Shown: piece by piece, positions 46,180 through 62,399 of the stretch
How the letters are laid out: the number at the start of each line of letters is the position of its first letter
Numbering within the stretch: the stretch's first letter is position 1
Assembly: GCA_964036045.1 (NCBI GenBank)
Contig: OZ038381.1
Location: 127,665,708 to 127,729,707, forward strand
Source: Eutreptiella sp. 'Long Island Sound 2002'
Lineage: Eukaryota; Euglenozoa; Euglenophyceae; Eutreptiales; Eutreptiaceae
Length of the DNA: 64,000 nt
Direction of reading: 5' to 3'
Notes under the pieces: model-generated
What the model was told of the DNA's origin: nothing
What the model saw: the letters and a program-made list of their open reading frames with translations, nothing else
Database searches by the model: none
Translations under genes and position numbers: made by a program

Positions 46180-49100
46180 TATTTGACGGAACCACATCCT
46201 TCAAATCTTTTGGGGGCGTAGACCCCCCAAATATTTGACTGACATACATCCGTCAAATATTTTGAGGGTGTAGGCCCCAACTATCGACGGACATACATAT
46301 GTGAAAGAATTTGGGGGTGTAGACCCCCCAAATACTTGACGGACATACATCCGTGAAACATTTTGGGGGTGTAGACCCCCCAAATATTTGACCGAACCAC
46401 ACCCGTCAAATATTTTGGGGGTGTAGACCCCCCAAATATTTGACGGAACCACATCCGTCAAAAAATTTTGGGGTGTAGACCCCCCAAATATTTGACACAC
46501 ATACATCCGTAAAATATTTTGGGGGTGTAGACACCCCAAATATTTGACGGAACCACATCCGTCAAATATTTTGGGGGTGTAGACCACCCAAATATTTGAC
46601 GGACATACATCCGTCAAATAATTTGGGGGTGTAGACCCCCCAACTATTTGACGGAACCACATCCGTCAAATATTTTGGGGGTGTAGACCCCCCAAAATAT
46701 TTGACGGAACAACATCCGTCAAATATTTTGGGGGTGTGGACCCCCCAAATATTTGACGGACATACATCCGTGAAATATTTCGGGGGTGTAGACACCTCCA
46801 AATATTTGACGGACATACATCGGTCAAATAATGTGGGGGTGTAGACCCCCCAAATATTTCACGGACATACATCCGTCAAATATTTGGGGAGTGTAGACCC
46901 CCCCAAATATTTGACGGACATACACCCATCAAATATTTTGGGGGTGTAGGCCCCCCAAATATTTGACGGACATACATCCGTAAAATATTTCGGGGGTATA
47001 GACCCCCCAAACATTTGACGGACATACATCCGTCAAATATTTTGGGGGTGTAGACCCCCCAAATGATTGATGGACATACATCCGTCAAATATTTTGGGGG
47101 TGTAGACCCCCCAAATATTTGACGGAACCACATCCGTCAAATATTTATGGGGTATGGACCCCCCAAATATTTGACGGACATACATCCGTGAAATATTTCG
47201 GGGGTGTAGACCCTCCAAATATTTGACGGACATACATCGGTCAAATAATGTGGGGGTGTAGACCCCCCAAATATTTCACGGACATACATCCGTCAAATAT
47301 TTGGGGAGTGTAGACCCCCCCAAATATTTGACGGACATACACCCATCAAATATTTTGGGGGTGTAGGCCCCCCAAATATTTGACGGACATACATCCGTCA
47401 AATATTTCGGGGGTGTAGACCCCCGAGATGATTGATGGACATACATCCGTCAAATATTTTGGGGGTGTAGACCCCCCAAATTTTTGATGGAACCACATCT
47501 GTCAAATATTTTGGCGGTGTAGACCCCCCAAATATTTGACGGACACACATCCGTGAAATATTTCGGGGGTGTAGACCCTCCAAATATTTGAGAGACATAC
47601 ATTAGTAAAATATTGTGGTGGTGTAGACCCCCCAAATATTTCACGGACATACATCCGTCAAATATTTGGGGACTGTAGACCCCCCAAATATTTGACGGAC
47701 ATACACCCATCAAATATTTTGGGGGTGTAGGCCCCCGAAATATTTGACGGACATACATCCGTCAAATATTTCGGGGGTGTAGACCCCCCAAATATTTCAC
47801 GGACATACATCCATCAAATATTTGGGGAGTGTAGACCCCCCAAATGTTTGACGGACATACATCGGTCAAATATTTGGGGGGTGTAGACCCCCCAAAAATT
47901 TGACGGAACCACATCGGTCAAATATTTCGGGGGTGTAGACCCCCCAAACATTTGACGGAACCACATCCTGCAAATATTTTGGGGGTGTAGACCCCCCAAA
48001 TATTTGACGGACATACATCCGTCAAATATTTTGGGGGTGTAGGCCCCCAAATATTTGACGGACATACATCCGTCAAATAATTTGGCGGAGTATAACCTCA
48101 AAATATTTGATGGAACAGCATCCATCAAATATTTTGGCGGTGTAGACCCCCCAAATATTTGACGGAACCACATCCTTCAAATATTTTGGGGGTGTAGACC
48201 CCCAAATATTTGACAGAACCACATCGGTCAAATATTTTGCGGGTGTAGACCCCCCAAATATTTGACGGACATACATCCGTCAAACATTTCGGGGGTGTAG
48301 ACCCCCCAAATATTTGACGGAACCACATCCTTCAAATCTTTTGGGGGCGTAGACCCCCCAAATATTTGACTGACATACATCCGTCAAATATTTTGAGGGT
48401 GTAGGCCCCAACTATCGACGGACATACATCCGTGAAACATTTTGGGGGTGTAGACCCCCCAAATATTTGACGGAACCACACCCGTCAAATATTTTGGGGG
48501 TGTAGACCCCCCAAATATTTGACGGAACCACATCCGTCAAATATTTTTGGGGTGTAGACCCCCCAAATATTTGACGGACATACATCCGTCAAATAATTTG
48601 GGGGTGTAGACCCCCCAACTATTTGACGGAACCACATCCGTCAAATATTTTGGAGGTGTAGACCCCCAAAATATTTGACGGAACAACATCCGTCAAATAT
48701 TTTGGGGGTGTGGATCCCCCAAATATTTGGCGGACATACATCCGTGAAATATTTCGGGCGTGTAGACACCTCCAAATATTTGACGGACATACATCGGTCA
48801 AATATTGTGGGGGTGTAGACCCCCCAAATATTTCACGGACATACATCCGTCAAATATTTGGGGAGTGTAGACCCCCCCAAATATTTGACGGACATACACC
48901 CATCAAATATTTTGGGGGTGTAGGCCCCCCAAATATTTGACGGACATACATCCGTCAAATATTTTGGGGGTGTAGACCCCCCAAATGATTGATGGACATA
49001 CATCCGTCAAATATTTTGGGGGTGTAGACCCCCCAAATATTTGACGGAACCACATCCGTCAAATATTTATGGGGTATGGACCCCCCAAATATTTGACGGA

Positions 49101-50180
49101 CATACATCCGTGAAATATTTCGGGGGTGTAGACCCTCCAAGTATTTGACGGACATACATCGGTCAAATATTGTGGGGGTGTAGACCCCCCAAATATTTCA
49201 CGGCCATACATCCGTCAAAAATTTGGGGAGTGTAGACCCCCCAAATATTTGACGAACATACACCCATTAATAATTGGGGGTGTAGGCCCCCCAAAAAATT
49301 GACGGACATACATCCGTCAAACATTTCGGGGGTGTAGACCCCCCAGATGATTGATGGACATACATCCGTCAAATATTTTGGGGGTGTAGACCCCCCAAAT
49401 TTTTGATGGAACCACATCCGTCAAATATTTTGGCGGTGTAGACCCCCCAAATATTTGACGGACATACATTAGTAAAATATTGTGGTGGTGTAGACCCCCC
49501 AAATATTTCACGGACATACATCCGTCAAATATTTGGGGACTGTAGACCCCCCAAATATTTGACGGACATACACCCATCAAATATTTTGGGGGTGTAGGCC
49601 CCCCAAATATTTGACGGACATACATCCGTCAAATATTTCGGGGGTGTAGACCCCCCAAATATTTCACGGACATACATCCATCAAATATTTGGGGAGTGTA
49701 GACCCCCCAAATGTTTGACGGACATACATCGGTCAAATATTTGGGGGGTGTAGACCCCCCAAATAATGACGGAACCACATCGGTCAAATATTTCGGGGGT
49801 GTAGACCCCCCAAACATTTGACGGAACCACATCCTGCAAATATTTTTTGGGGGTGTAGACCCCCCAAATATTTGACGGACATACATCCGTCAAATATTTT
49901 GGGGGTGTAGGCCCCCAAATATTTGACGGACATACATCCGTCAAATAATTTGGCGGAGTATAACCTCAAAATATTTGATGGAACCACATCCATCAAATAT
50001 TTTGGCGGTGTAGACCCCCCAAATATTTGACGGAACCACATCCTTCAAATATTTTGGGGGTGTAGACCCCCAAATATTTGACAGAACCACATCGGTCAAA
50101 TATTTTGCGGGTGTAGACCCCCCAAATATTTGACGGACATACATCCGTCAAACATTTCGGGGGTGTAGACCCCCCAAATA
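46180..50180. repeat. ~2.1-kb higher-order duplication with unit-sized deletions
   Basis: The segment starting with TTCAAATCTTTTGGGGGCGT at about 46199 recurs at about 48331 (offset 2131, i.e. 41 units minus 1 bp). Further along, the offset falls to 1974, 1922 and 1868, showing that one copy lost whole units. A 416-bp (8-unit) repeat is nested inside (46861 versus 47277). Confidence 0.8.
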
Positions 50181-53100
50181 TTTGACGGAATCACATCCGT
50201 CAAACATTTTGGGGGTGTAGACCCCACAAATATTTGACGGACATACATCCGTCAAATATTTCGGGGGTGTAGACCCCCCAAATATTTGACGGACATACAT
50301 CCGTCAAATATATTGGGGGTGTAGACCCCCCAAATATTTGACGGACATACATCCGTCAAATATTTTGGGGGTGTAGGCCGCCAAATATTTAACGGACATA
50401 CATCCGTCAAAGAATTTGGCGGTGTATGGCCCCCAAAATATTTGACAGAACCACGTCCGTCAAACATGTTGGCGGTGTAGACCCCCCAAATATTTGACGG
50501 AACCGCATCCGTCAAATATTTGGGGGGTGTAGACGCCCCAAATATTTGACGGACATATATGGTCCAATATTTTGGGGGTGTAGAAGCCCCAAATATTTGA
50601 CAGAACCACATCCTTCAAATATTTTGGGGGTGTAGACCCCCCAAATATTTGATAGAACCACATCCGTTAAATATTGTGGGGGTGTCGAGCCCCCAAACAT
50701 TTGACGGACATACATCCGTGGAACATTTTGGTAGTGTAGACCCCACAAATATTTGACAGACATACATCCGTCAAATATTTCGGGGGTGTAGACCCCCCAA
50801 AAAATTTGACGGAACAACATCCGTGAAATATTTTGGGGGTGTAGGCCCCCCAAATATTTGACGGACATACATCCGTCAAATATTTCGGGGGTGTAGACCC
50901 CCCAAATATTTGACGGACATACATCCGTCAAATATATTGGGGGTGTAGACCCCCCAAATATTTGACGGAACCACATTAGTCAAATATTTGGGGGGTGTGG
51001 ACCCCCAAAAAATTTCACGGAACCACATCCGTCAAATATTTGGGGGGTGTAGACCCCCCAAAGATTTGACGGACATACATCCGTTAAAATGTGTGGGGGG
51101 TGTAGACCCCCCAAATATTTGACGGAACCATATCGGTCAACTTTTTTGGGGGTGTAGACCCCCCAAACATTTGACGGAACCACATCCTTCAAATATTTTG
51201 GGGGTGTAGAAGCCCCAAATATTTGAGGGACATACATCCGTCAAATATTTCGGGGGTGTAGACCCTCCAAATATTTGACGGACAGGCATCAGTCAAATAT
51301 TTTGGGGGTGTAGACCCCCCAAATATTTGACGGACATACATCCGTCAAATATTTGGGGGGTGTAGACCCCCCAAATGATTGATGGACATACATCCGTCAA
51401 ATATTTTGGGGGTGTAGACCCCCCAAATTTTTGACGGACACACATCAGTCAAATATTGTGGTGGTGTAGACCCCCCAAATATTTCACGGACATACATCCG
51501 TCAAATATTTGGGGAGTGTAGACCCCCCAAATATTTGACGGACATACATCGGTCAAATATTTGGGGGGTGTAGACCCCCCAAATATTTCACGGAACCACA
51601 TCCATCAAAAATTTTGGGGGTGTGGACCCCCAAGAAATTTCACGGACCCACATCCGTCAAATCTTTGGGGGGTGTAGACCCCCAAAGATTTGACGGACAT
51701 ACATCCGTCAAATGTGTGGGGGGTGTAGACCCCCCAAATGTCTGACGGAACCACATCCGTCAAATATCTTGGGGGTGTAGACCCCCCAAAAATTTGACGG
51801 AACCACATCCGTCAAATATTGTGGGGGTGTAGACCCCCCAAACATTTGACGGAACCACATCCTTCAAATATTTTGGGGGTGTAGACCGCCAAAATATTTG
51901 ACGGACATACATCCGTCAAACATTTTGGGGGTGTAGGCCCCCAAATATTTGACGGACATACATCCGTCAAATAATTTTGCGGTGTATACCCCACTAAATG
52001 TTTGACGGAACCACATCCGTCAAATATTTCGGGGGTGTAGCCCCCCCAAATATTTGACGGAACAACATCCGTCAAATATTTTGGGGGTGTAGGCCCCCCA
52101 AATATTTGACGGACCTACATCCGTCAAATAATTTGGGGGTGTAGACCCCACAAATATTTGACGGAACCACACCCCTCAAACATTTTGGGGGTGTAGACCC
52201 CCCAAATATTTGACAGGACCACATCGGTGAAATATTTTGGGGATGTAGGCCACCCAAATATTTGACGGAACCACATCCGTCAAACATTTTGGGGGTGTAG
52301 ACCCCACAAATATTTGACGGACATACATCCGTCAAATATTTCGGGGGTGTAGACCCCCCAAATATTATACGGAGAAACATCCGTCAAATACATTGGGGGT
52401 GTAGACCCCCAAATGTTTGACGGAACCACATCCGTCAAATATTTCGGGGCTGTAGACCCCCCAAATATTTGACGGACATACATCCGTCAAATAATTTGGG
52501 CGTGTAGACCCCCCAACTATTTGACGGAACCACATCCGTCAGACATTTTGGGCGTGTAGACCACCCAAATATTTGACGGACGTACATCCGTCAAATATAT
52601 TGGGGGTGTAGACCCCCCAAATGATTGATGGACATACATATGTCAAATATATGGGGGGTGTAGACCCCCCAAATATTTGACGGAACCACATCGGTCAACT
52701 ATTTTGGGGCTGTAGACCCCCCAAATATTTGGCGGAACCGAATCCGTCAAATATTTTGGGGGTGTTGACCCCCCAAATATTTGACGGACATACATCCGTG
52801 AAATATTTCGGGGTTGTAGACCCTCCAAATATTTGACGGACATACATCCGTCAAATAATTTGGGGGTGTAGACCCCCCAACTATTTGATGGAACCACATC
52901 CGTCAAATATTTTGGAGGTGTAGACCACCCAAAGATTTGACGAACATACATCCGTCAAATATATTGGGGGTGTAGACCCCCCAAATGATTGATGGACATA
53001 CATCCGTCAAATATTTGGGGGGTGTAGACCCCCCAACTATTTGACAAAACTACATCCGTCAAATATTTTGGGGGTGTAGACCACCCAAATATTTGACGGA

Positions 53101-56100
53101 CATACATCCGTGAAATATTTCGGGGGTGTAGACCCTCCAAATAGTTGACGGACATACATAAGTCAAATATTTGGGGAGTGTAGACCCCCCAAATATTTGA
53201 CGGACATACATCGGCCAAATATTTGGGGGGTGTAGACGAGCCAAATATTTGATGGAACCACATCCGTCAAATATTTTGGGGGTGTGGACCCCCAAAAAAT
53301 TTCACGGAACCACATCCGTCAAATCTTTGGGGGATGTAGACCCCCCAAAGATTTGACGGACATACATCCGGCATGTGTGGGGGGTGTAGACCCCCCAAAT
53401 GTCTGACGGAACCACATCCGTCAAATATCTTGGGGGTGTAGACCCCCCAAATATTTGACGGAACCACATCGGTCAAATATTGAGGGGGTGTAGACCCCCC
53501 AAACATTTGACAGAACCACATCCTTCAAATATTTTGGGGCTGTAGACCCCCAAAATATTTGACGGACATACATCCGTCAAATATTTTGGGGGTGTAGGCC
53601 CCCAAATATTTGACGGACATACATCCGTCAAATATTTGGGGGGTGTAGACCCCCCAAATATTTGACGGAACAACATCCGTCAAATATTTTGGGGGTGTAG
53701 GCCCCCCAAATATTTGACGGACATACATCCGTCAAATGTTTCAGGTGTGTAGACCCCCCAAATATTTCACGGACATACATCCGTCAAATATTTTGGGGGT
53801 GTGAACCCCCCAAATGATTGATGGACATAAATACGTCAAATATTTGGGGGGTGTAGACCCCCCAACTATTTGACGGAACCACATCCGTCAAATATTTTGG
53901 GGGTGTAGACCACCCAAATATTTGACGGACATACATCCGTCAAATATATTGGGGGTGTAGACCCCCCAAATGATTGATGGACATACATATGTCAAATATT
54001 TGGGGGGTGTAGACCCCCCAAATATTTGACGGAACCACATCAGTCAAATATTTTGGCGGTGTAGAGCCCCCAAATATTTGACGGACATACATCCGTCAAA
54101 CATTTTGGGGAGTGTAGACCCCCCAAATATTTGACGGAACCATATCCGTCAAATATTTTGGGGGTGTAGACCCCCAAAAAATTTCACGGAACCACATCCG
54201 TCAAACATTTTGGGGGTGTAGACCCCCATATTATTTGACGGACATACATCCGTCAAATGTTTCGGGGGGGGTAGACCCCCCACATGTTTCACGGACATAC
54301 ATCCGTCAAATATTTGGGGAGTGTAGACCCCCAAAATATTTGGCGGACATACATCCGTCAAATATTTGGGGGGTGTAGACCCCACAAATATCTGACGGAA
54401 CCGCATCCGTCGAATATTTTGGGGGTGTAGACCCCCCAAATATTTGACCGACATACATCCGTCAAATATTTTGGGGGTGTAGACCCCCAAAAAATTTGCC
54501 GGACATACATCCGTCAAATAATTTGGGGGTGTAGACCCCCCAACTATTTGACGGAACCACATCCGTCAAATTTTTTGGGGGTGTAGACCACCCTAATATC
54601 TGACGGACATACATCCGTCAAATATATTGGGGGGGTAGACCCCCCAAATGATTGATGGACATACATCCGTCCAATATTTCGGGGGTGTAGACCCTCCAAA
54701 TATTTGACGGACATTGATCCGTCAAATATTGTGGGGGTGTAGACCCCCCGAATATTTGGCGGACATACATCCGTCAAATATTTGTGGGGTGTAGACCCCC
54801 CAAATATTTGACGGAACCACATGCGTCAAATATTTTGGGGGTGTGGACCCCCCAAAAATTTCACGGAACCACATCCAGCAAATATTTTGGGGGTGTAGAC
54901 CCCCCAAGTATTTGAGGGACATACATCCGTCAAATATTTGGGGGGTGTAGACCCCCCAATTATTTGACGGAACCACATCTGTCAAATATACCGGGGGTGT
55001 GGATCCCCCAAAAATTTCACGGAACCACATCCAGCAAATATTTTGGGGGTGTAGGACCCCCAAATATTTGACGTACATACATCCGTCAAATATTTGGGGG
55101 GTGTAGACCCCCAAAATATTTGACGGAACCACATCGGTCAAATATTTTGGGGGTGTAGACTCCCAAACTATTTGACGGAACCAAATCCGTAAAATATTTA
55201 GGGGGTGTGGACCCCCCAAAAATTTCACGGAACCACATCCGTCAAATATTTTGGGGGTGTAGACCCCCCAAATATTTGACGGACATACATCCGTCAAATA
55301 TTTGGGGGGTGTAGACCCCCCAAATATTTGACGGAACCACATCCGTCAAATATTTTGGGGATGTAGACCCCCAAACTATTTGACGGAACCACATCCGTCA
55401 AATATTTAGGGGGTGTGGACCCCCCAAAAATTTCACGGAACAACATCGGTCAAATATTTTGGGGGTGTAGACCCCCCAAATATTTGACGGACATACATCC
55501 GTCAAATATTGTGGGGCTGTAGGTCCCCCAAGAATTTCAGGGACATACATCCGTCAAATATTTGGGGAGTGTAGACCCCCCAAATATTTGACGGACATAC
55601 ATCCGTCAAATATTTGGGGGACGTAGACCCCCCAAATATTTGACGGAACCACATCGGTCAACTATTTTGGGGGTGTAGACTCCCCAAATATTTCACGGAA
55701 CCACATCCATCAAATATTTAGGGGGTGTGGACCCCCCAGAAATTTCACGGAACCACATCCGTCAAATATTTTGGGTGTGTAGACCCCCCAAATATTTGAC
55801 GGACATACATCCGTCAAATGTGTGGGGGGTGTAGACCCCCCAAATATTTGACGGACATACATCCGTCAAATATTTGGGGAGTGTAGACCCCGCAAATATT
55901 TTACGGACATACACCCATCAAATATTTCGGGGGTGTAGACCCCCCAAATATTTCACGGACATAGATCCGTCAAACATTTGGGGAGTGTAGACCCCCCAAA
56001 TGTTTGACGGACATACATGTGTCAAATATTTGGGGGGTGTAGACCCCCCAAAAATTTGACGGAACCACATCCGTCAAATATTTTGTGGGTGTAGACCCAC

Positions 56101-56280
56101 CAAATATTTGACGGAACCACATCCGTCAAATATCTTGGGGGTGTAGACCCCCCTAATATTTGACGGAACCGCATCGGTCAAATATTTTGGGGGTGTAGAC
56201 CCCCCAAACATTTGACGGAAGCACATCCTTCAAATATTTTAGGGCTGTAGAAGCCCCAAATATTTGACGGAACCACATCC

Positions 56281-59200
56281 GTCAAATATTTTGGGGGTGT
56301 AGACCCCGCAAATATTGGACGGAACCACATCCATCAAATATTGTGGGGGCGTAGACCCCACAAATATTTGATGAACATACATCCGTCAAATATTTCGCGG
56401 GGGTAAACCCCCCAAATGTTTGACGGAACAACATCCATCAAATATTTTGGGGGTGTAGGCCCCCCAAATATTTGACGGACCCGCATCCGTCAAATAATTT
56501 GGGGGTGTAGACCCCACAAATATTTGACGGAACCACATCCGTCAAATGTTTCGGGGGGGTAGACCCCCCAAAAATTTTGCGGACATACATCCGTCAAATA
56601 TTTGGGGGGTGTAGACCCCCCAAATATCTCACGGAACCGCATCCGTCAAATATTTTGGGGGTGTAGACCCCCCAAATATTTGACCGACATACATCCGTCA
56701 AATATTTTGGGGGTGTAGGCCCCCAAATATTTGACGGACGTACATCCGTCAAATATTTTGGGGGTGTAGACCAGCCAAATATTTGACGGACATACATCCG
56801 TCAAATATTTTGGGGGTGTAGACCCCCAAAAAAATTGCTGGACATACATCCGTCAAATAATTTGGGGGTGTAGACCCCCCAACTATTTGACGGAACCACA
56901 TCCGTCAACTTTTTTGGGGGTGTAGACCACCCTAATATCTGACGGACATACATCCTTCAAATATATTGGGGGGGTAGACCCCCCAAATGATTGATGGACA
57001 TACATCCATCCAATATTTCGGGGGTGTAGACCCTCCAAATATTTGACGGACATTGATCCGTCAAATATTGTGGGGGTGTAGACCCCCCAAATATTTGGCG
57101 GACATACATCCATCAAATATTTGGGGGGTGTAGACCCCCCAATTATTTGACGGAACCACATCCGTCAAATATACTGGGGGTGTGGACCCCCCCAAAATTT
57201 CACGGAACCACATCCAGCAAATATTTTGGGGGTGTGGGACCCCCAAATATTTGACGTACATACATCCGTCAAATATTTGGGGGGTGTAGACCCCACAAAT
57301 ATTTGACGGAACCACATCGGTCAAATATTTTGGGGGTGTAGACCCCCAAACTATTTGACGGAACCACATCCGTAAAATATTTCGGGGGTGTGGACCCCCC
57401 AAAAATTTCACGGAACCACATCCGTCAAATATTTTGGGGGTGTAGACCCCCCAAATATTTGACGGACATACATCCGTCAAATATTTGGGGGGTGTAGACC
57501 CCCCAAATATTTGACGGAACCACATCGGTCAAATATTTTGGGGATGTAGACCCCAAACTATTTGACGGAACCACATCCGTCAAATATTTAGGGGGTGTGG
57601 ACCCCCCAAAAATTTCACGGAACAACATCCGTCAAATATTTTGGGGGTGTAGACCCCCCAAATATTTGACGGACATACATCCGTCAAATATTTGGGGGAC
57701 GTAGACCCCCCAAATATTTGACGGAACCACATCGGTCAAATATTTTGGGGGTGTAGACTCCCCAAATATTTCACGGAACCACATCCGTCAAATATTTAGG
57801 GGGTGTGGACCCCCAAAAAATTTCACGGAACCACATCCGTCAAATATTTTGGGTGTGTAGACCCCCCAAATATTTGACGGACATACATCCGTCAAATGTG
57901 TGGGGGGTGTAGACCCACGAAATATTTGACGGACATACATCCGTCAAATATTTGGGGAGTGTAGACCCCGCAAATATTTGACGGACATACACCCATCAAA
58001 TATTTCGGGGGTGTAGACCCCCCAAATATTTCACGGACATAGATCCGTCAAACATTTGGGGAGTGTAGACCCCCCAAATATTTGACGGACATACATATGT
58101 CAAATATTTGGGGGGTGTAGACCCCCCAAATATTTGACGGAACCACATCCGTCAAATATTTTGGGGGTGTAGACCCCCCAAATATTTGACGGAACCACAT
58201 CCGTCAAATATCTTGGGGGTGTAGACCCCCCTAATATTTGACGGAACCGCATCGGTTAAATATTTTGGGGGTGTAGACCCCACAAACATTTGACGGAACC
58301 ACATCCTTCAAATATTTTAGGGGTGTAGAAGCCCCAAATATTTGACGGAACCACATTCGTCAAATATTTTGGGGGTGTAGACCCCCCAAATATTGGACGG
58401 AACCACATCCGTCAAATATTGTGGGGGCGTAGACCCCACAAATATTTGACGGACATACATCCATCAAATATTTGGGGAGTGTAGACCCCCCAAATATTTG
58501 ACGGAACAACATCCATCAAATATTTTGGGGGTGTAGGCCCCCCAAATATTTGACGGACCCGCATCCGTCAAATAATTTGGGGGTGTAGACCCCACAAATA
58601 TTTGACGGAACCACATCCGTCAAATATTTTGGGGGTGTAGACCCCCCAAATATTTGACGGACATACATCCGTCAAATCTTTTGGGGGTGTAGACCCCCCA
58701 AATGTTTGACGTACATACATCCGTCAAATATTTTGGGGGTGTAGACCCCCCAAATATTTGACGAAACCACATCCGTCAAATATTTTGGAGGTGTAGACCC
58801 CCCAAATATTTGTCGCACATACATCCGTCAAATAATTGGGGGGTGTAGACCCCCCAACTATTTGACGGAACCACCTCCGTCAAATAGTTTGGGGGTGTAG
58901 ACCACCCAAATATTTGACGGACATACATCCGTCAAATATTTTGGGGGTTCAGACCACCAAAATATTTGACGGAACCACATCCTTCAAATATCTTGGGGGT
59001 GTAGACCCCCCAAATGTCTGACGGAACCACATCCGTCAAATATCTTGGGGGTGTAGACCCCCCAAATATTTGACGGAACCACATCGGTCAAATATTGAGG
59101 GGGTGTAGACCCCCCAAACATTTGACAAAACCACATCCTTCAAATATTTTGGGGGTGTAGACCCCCAAAATATTTGACGGACATACATCCGTCAAATATT

Positions 59201-62110
59201 TTGGGGGTGTAGGCCCCCAAATATTTGACGGACATACATCGGTCAAATAATTGTGCGGTGTATACACCCCAAAATGTTTGACGGAACCACATCCGTCAAA
59301 TATTTTGGGGGTGTAGACCCCGCAAATATTGGACGGAACCACATCCATCAAATATTGTGGGGGCGTAGACCCCACAAATATTTGATGGACATACATCCGT
59401 CAAATATTTCGCGGGGGTAAACCCCCCAAATGTTTGACCGAACAACATCCATCAAATATTTTGGGGGTGTAGGCCCCCCAAATATTTGACGGACCCGCAT
59501 CCGTCAAATAATTTGGGGGTGTAGACCCCACAAATATTTGACGGAACCACATCCGTCAAATGTTTCGGGGGGGTAGACCCCCCAAATATTTGGCGGACAT
59601 ACATCCGTCAAATATTTGGGGGGTGTAGACCCCACAAATATCTGACCGACATACGTCCGTCAAATATTTTGGGGGTGTAGGCCCCCAAATATTTGACGGA
59701 CATACATCCGTCAAATATTTTGGGGGTGTAGACCAGCCAAATATTTGACGGACATACATCCGTCAAATATTTTGGGGGTGTAGACCCCCCAAATATTTGA
59801 CGGACATACATCCGTCAAATAAGTTGGGGGTGTAGACCCCCCAACTATTTGACGGAACCACATCCGTCAACTTTTTTGGGGGTGTAGACCACCCTAATAT
59901 CTGACGGACATACATCCTTCAAATATATTGGGGGGGTAGACCCCCCAAATGATTGATGGACATACATCCGTCCAATATTTCGGGGGTGTAGACCCTCCAA
60001 ATATTTGACGGACATTGATCCGTCAAATATTGTGGGGGTGTAGACCCCCCAAATATTTGGCGGACATACATCCGTCAAATATTTGGGGGGTGTAGACCCC
60101 CCAATTATTTGACGGAACCACATCCGTCAAATATACTGGGGGTGTGGACCCCCCCAAAATTTCACGGAACCACATCCAGCAAATATTTTGGGGGTGTGGG
60201 ACCCCCAAATATTTGACGTACATACATCCGTCAAATATTTGGGGGGTGTAGACCCCACAAATATTTGACGGAACCACATCGGTCAAATATTTTGGGGGTG
60301 TAGACCCCCAAACTATTTGACGGAACCACATCCGTAAAATATTTCGGGGGTGTGGACCCCCCAAAAATTTCACGGAACCACATCCGTCAAATATTTTGGG
60401 GGTGTAGACCCCCCAAATATTTGACGGACATACATCCGTCAAATATTTGGGGGGTGTAGACCCCCCAAATATTTGACGGAACCACATCGGTCAAATATTT
60501 TGGGGATGTAGACCCCCAAACTATTTGACGGAACCACATCCGTCAAATATTTAGGGGGTGTGGACCCCCCAAAAATTTCACGGAACAACATCCGTCAAAT
60601 ATTTTGGGGGTGTAGACCCCCCAAATATTTGACGGACATACATCCGTCAAATATTTGGGGGACGTAGACCCCCCAAATATTTGACGGAACCACATCGGTC
60701 AAATATTTTGGGGGTGTAGACTCCCCAAATATTTCACGGAACCACATCCGTCAAATATTTAGGGGGTGTGGACCCCCAAAAAATTTCACGGAACCACATC
60801 CGTCAAATATTTTGGGTCTGTAGACCCCCCAAATATTTGACGGACATACATCCGTCAAATGTGTGGGGGGTGTAGACCCACGAAATATTTGACGGACATA
60901 CATCCGTCAAATATTTGGGGAGTGTAGACCCCGCAAATATTTGACGGACATACACCCATCAAATATTTCGGGGGTGTAGACCCCCCAAATATTTCACGGA
61001 CATAGATCCGTCAAACATTTGGGGAGTGTAGACCCCCCTAATATTTGACGGAACCGCATCGGTCAAATATTTTGGGGGTGTAGACCCCACAAACATTTGA
61101 CGGAACCACATCCTTCAAATATTTTAGGGGTGTAGAAGCCCCAAATATTTGACGGAACCACATTCGTCAAATATTTTGGGGGTGTAGACCCCCCAAATAT
61201 TGGACGGAACCACATCCGTCAAATATTGTGGGGGCGTAGACCCCACAAATATTTGACGGACATACATCCATCAAATATTTGGGGAGTGTAGACCCCCCAA
61301 ATATTTGACGGAACAACATCCATCAAATATTTTGGGGGTGTAGGCCCCCCAAATATTTGACGGACCCGCATCCGTCAAAAAATTTGGGGGTGTAGACCAC
61401 ACAAATATTTGACGGAACCACATCCGTCAAATATTTTGGGGGTGTAGACCCCCCAAATATTTGACGGACATACATCCGTCAAATCTTTTGGGGGTGTAGA
61501 CCCCCCAAATGTTTGACGTACATACATCCGTCAAATATTTTGGGGGTGTAGACCCCCCAAATATTTGACGAAACCACATCCGTCAAATATTTTGGAGGTG
61601 TAGACCCCCCAAATATTTGTCGCACATACATCCGTCAAATAATTGGGGGGTGTAGACCCCCCAACTATTTGACGGAACCACCTCCGTCAAATAGTTTGGG
61701 GGTGTAGACCACCCAAATATTTGACGGACATACATCCGTCAAATATTTTGGGGGTTCAGACCACCAAAATATTTGATGGAACCACATCCTTCAAATATCT
61801 TGGGGGTGTAGACCCCCCAAATGTCTGACGGAACCACATCCGTCAAATATCTTGGGGGTGTAGACCCCCCAAATATTTGACGGAACCACATCGGTCAAAT
61901 ATTGAGGGGGTGTAGACCCCCCAAACATTTGACAAAACCACATCCTTCAAATATTTTGGGGGTGTAGACCCCCAAAATATTTGACGGACATACATCCGTC
62001 AAATATTTTGGGGGTGTAGGCCCCCAAATATTTGACGGACATACATCGGTCAAATAATTGTGCGGTGTATACACCCCAAAATGTTTGACGGAACCACATC
62101 CGTCAAATAT
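56281..62110. repeat. ~3-kb higher-order duplication
   Basis: TATTTCGCGG at 56391 recurs at 59405 (offset 3014, 58 units). Most of the block then aligns at offset 2962 (57 units) and the last part at 2807 (54 units), so one unit and then three units were lost from the second copy. The two copies lie side by side, joining near 59290. Confidence 0.82.
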
Positions 62111-62399
62111 TTTGGCGGTGTAGACCCCCCAAATATTTGACGGAACCACATCCTTCAAATATTTTGGGGATGTAGACCCCCCAAAACATTTGACGGAACC
62201 ACATCCGTCAAATATTTTGAGGGTGTAGACCCCCCAATTATTTGACACAACCACATCGGTAAAGTATTTTGGGGGTGTAGGCCCCCCAAATATTTGACGG
62301 AACCACACTCGTCAAATAATTCGGGGGTGTAGACCCCACAAATATTTGACGAGCCCCATCCGTCAAACATTTTGGGGCTGTAGCCCCCCCAAATATTTG

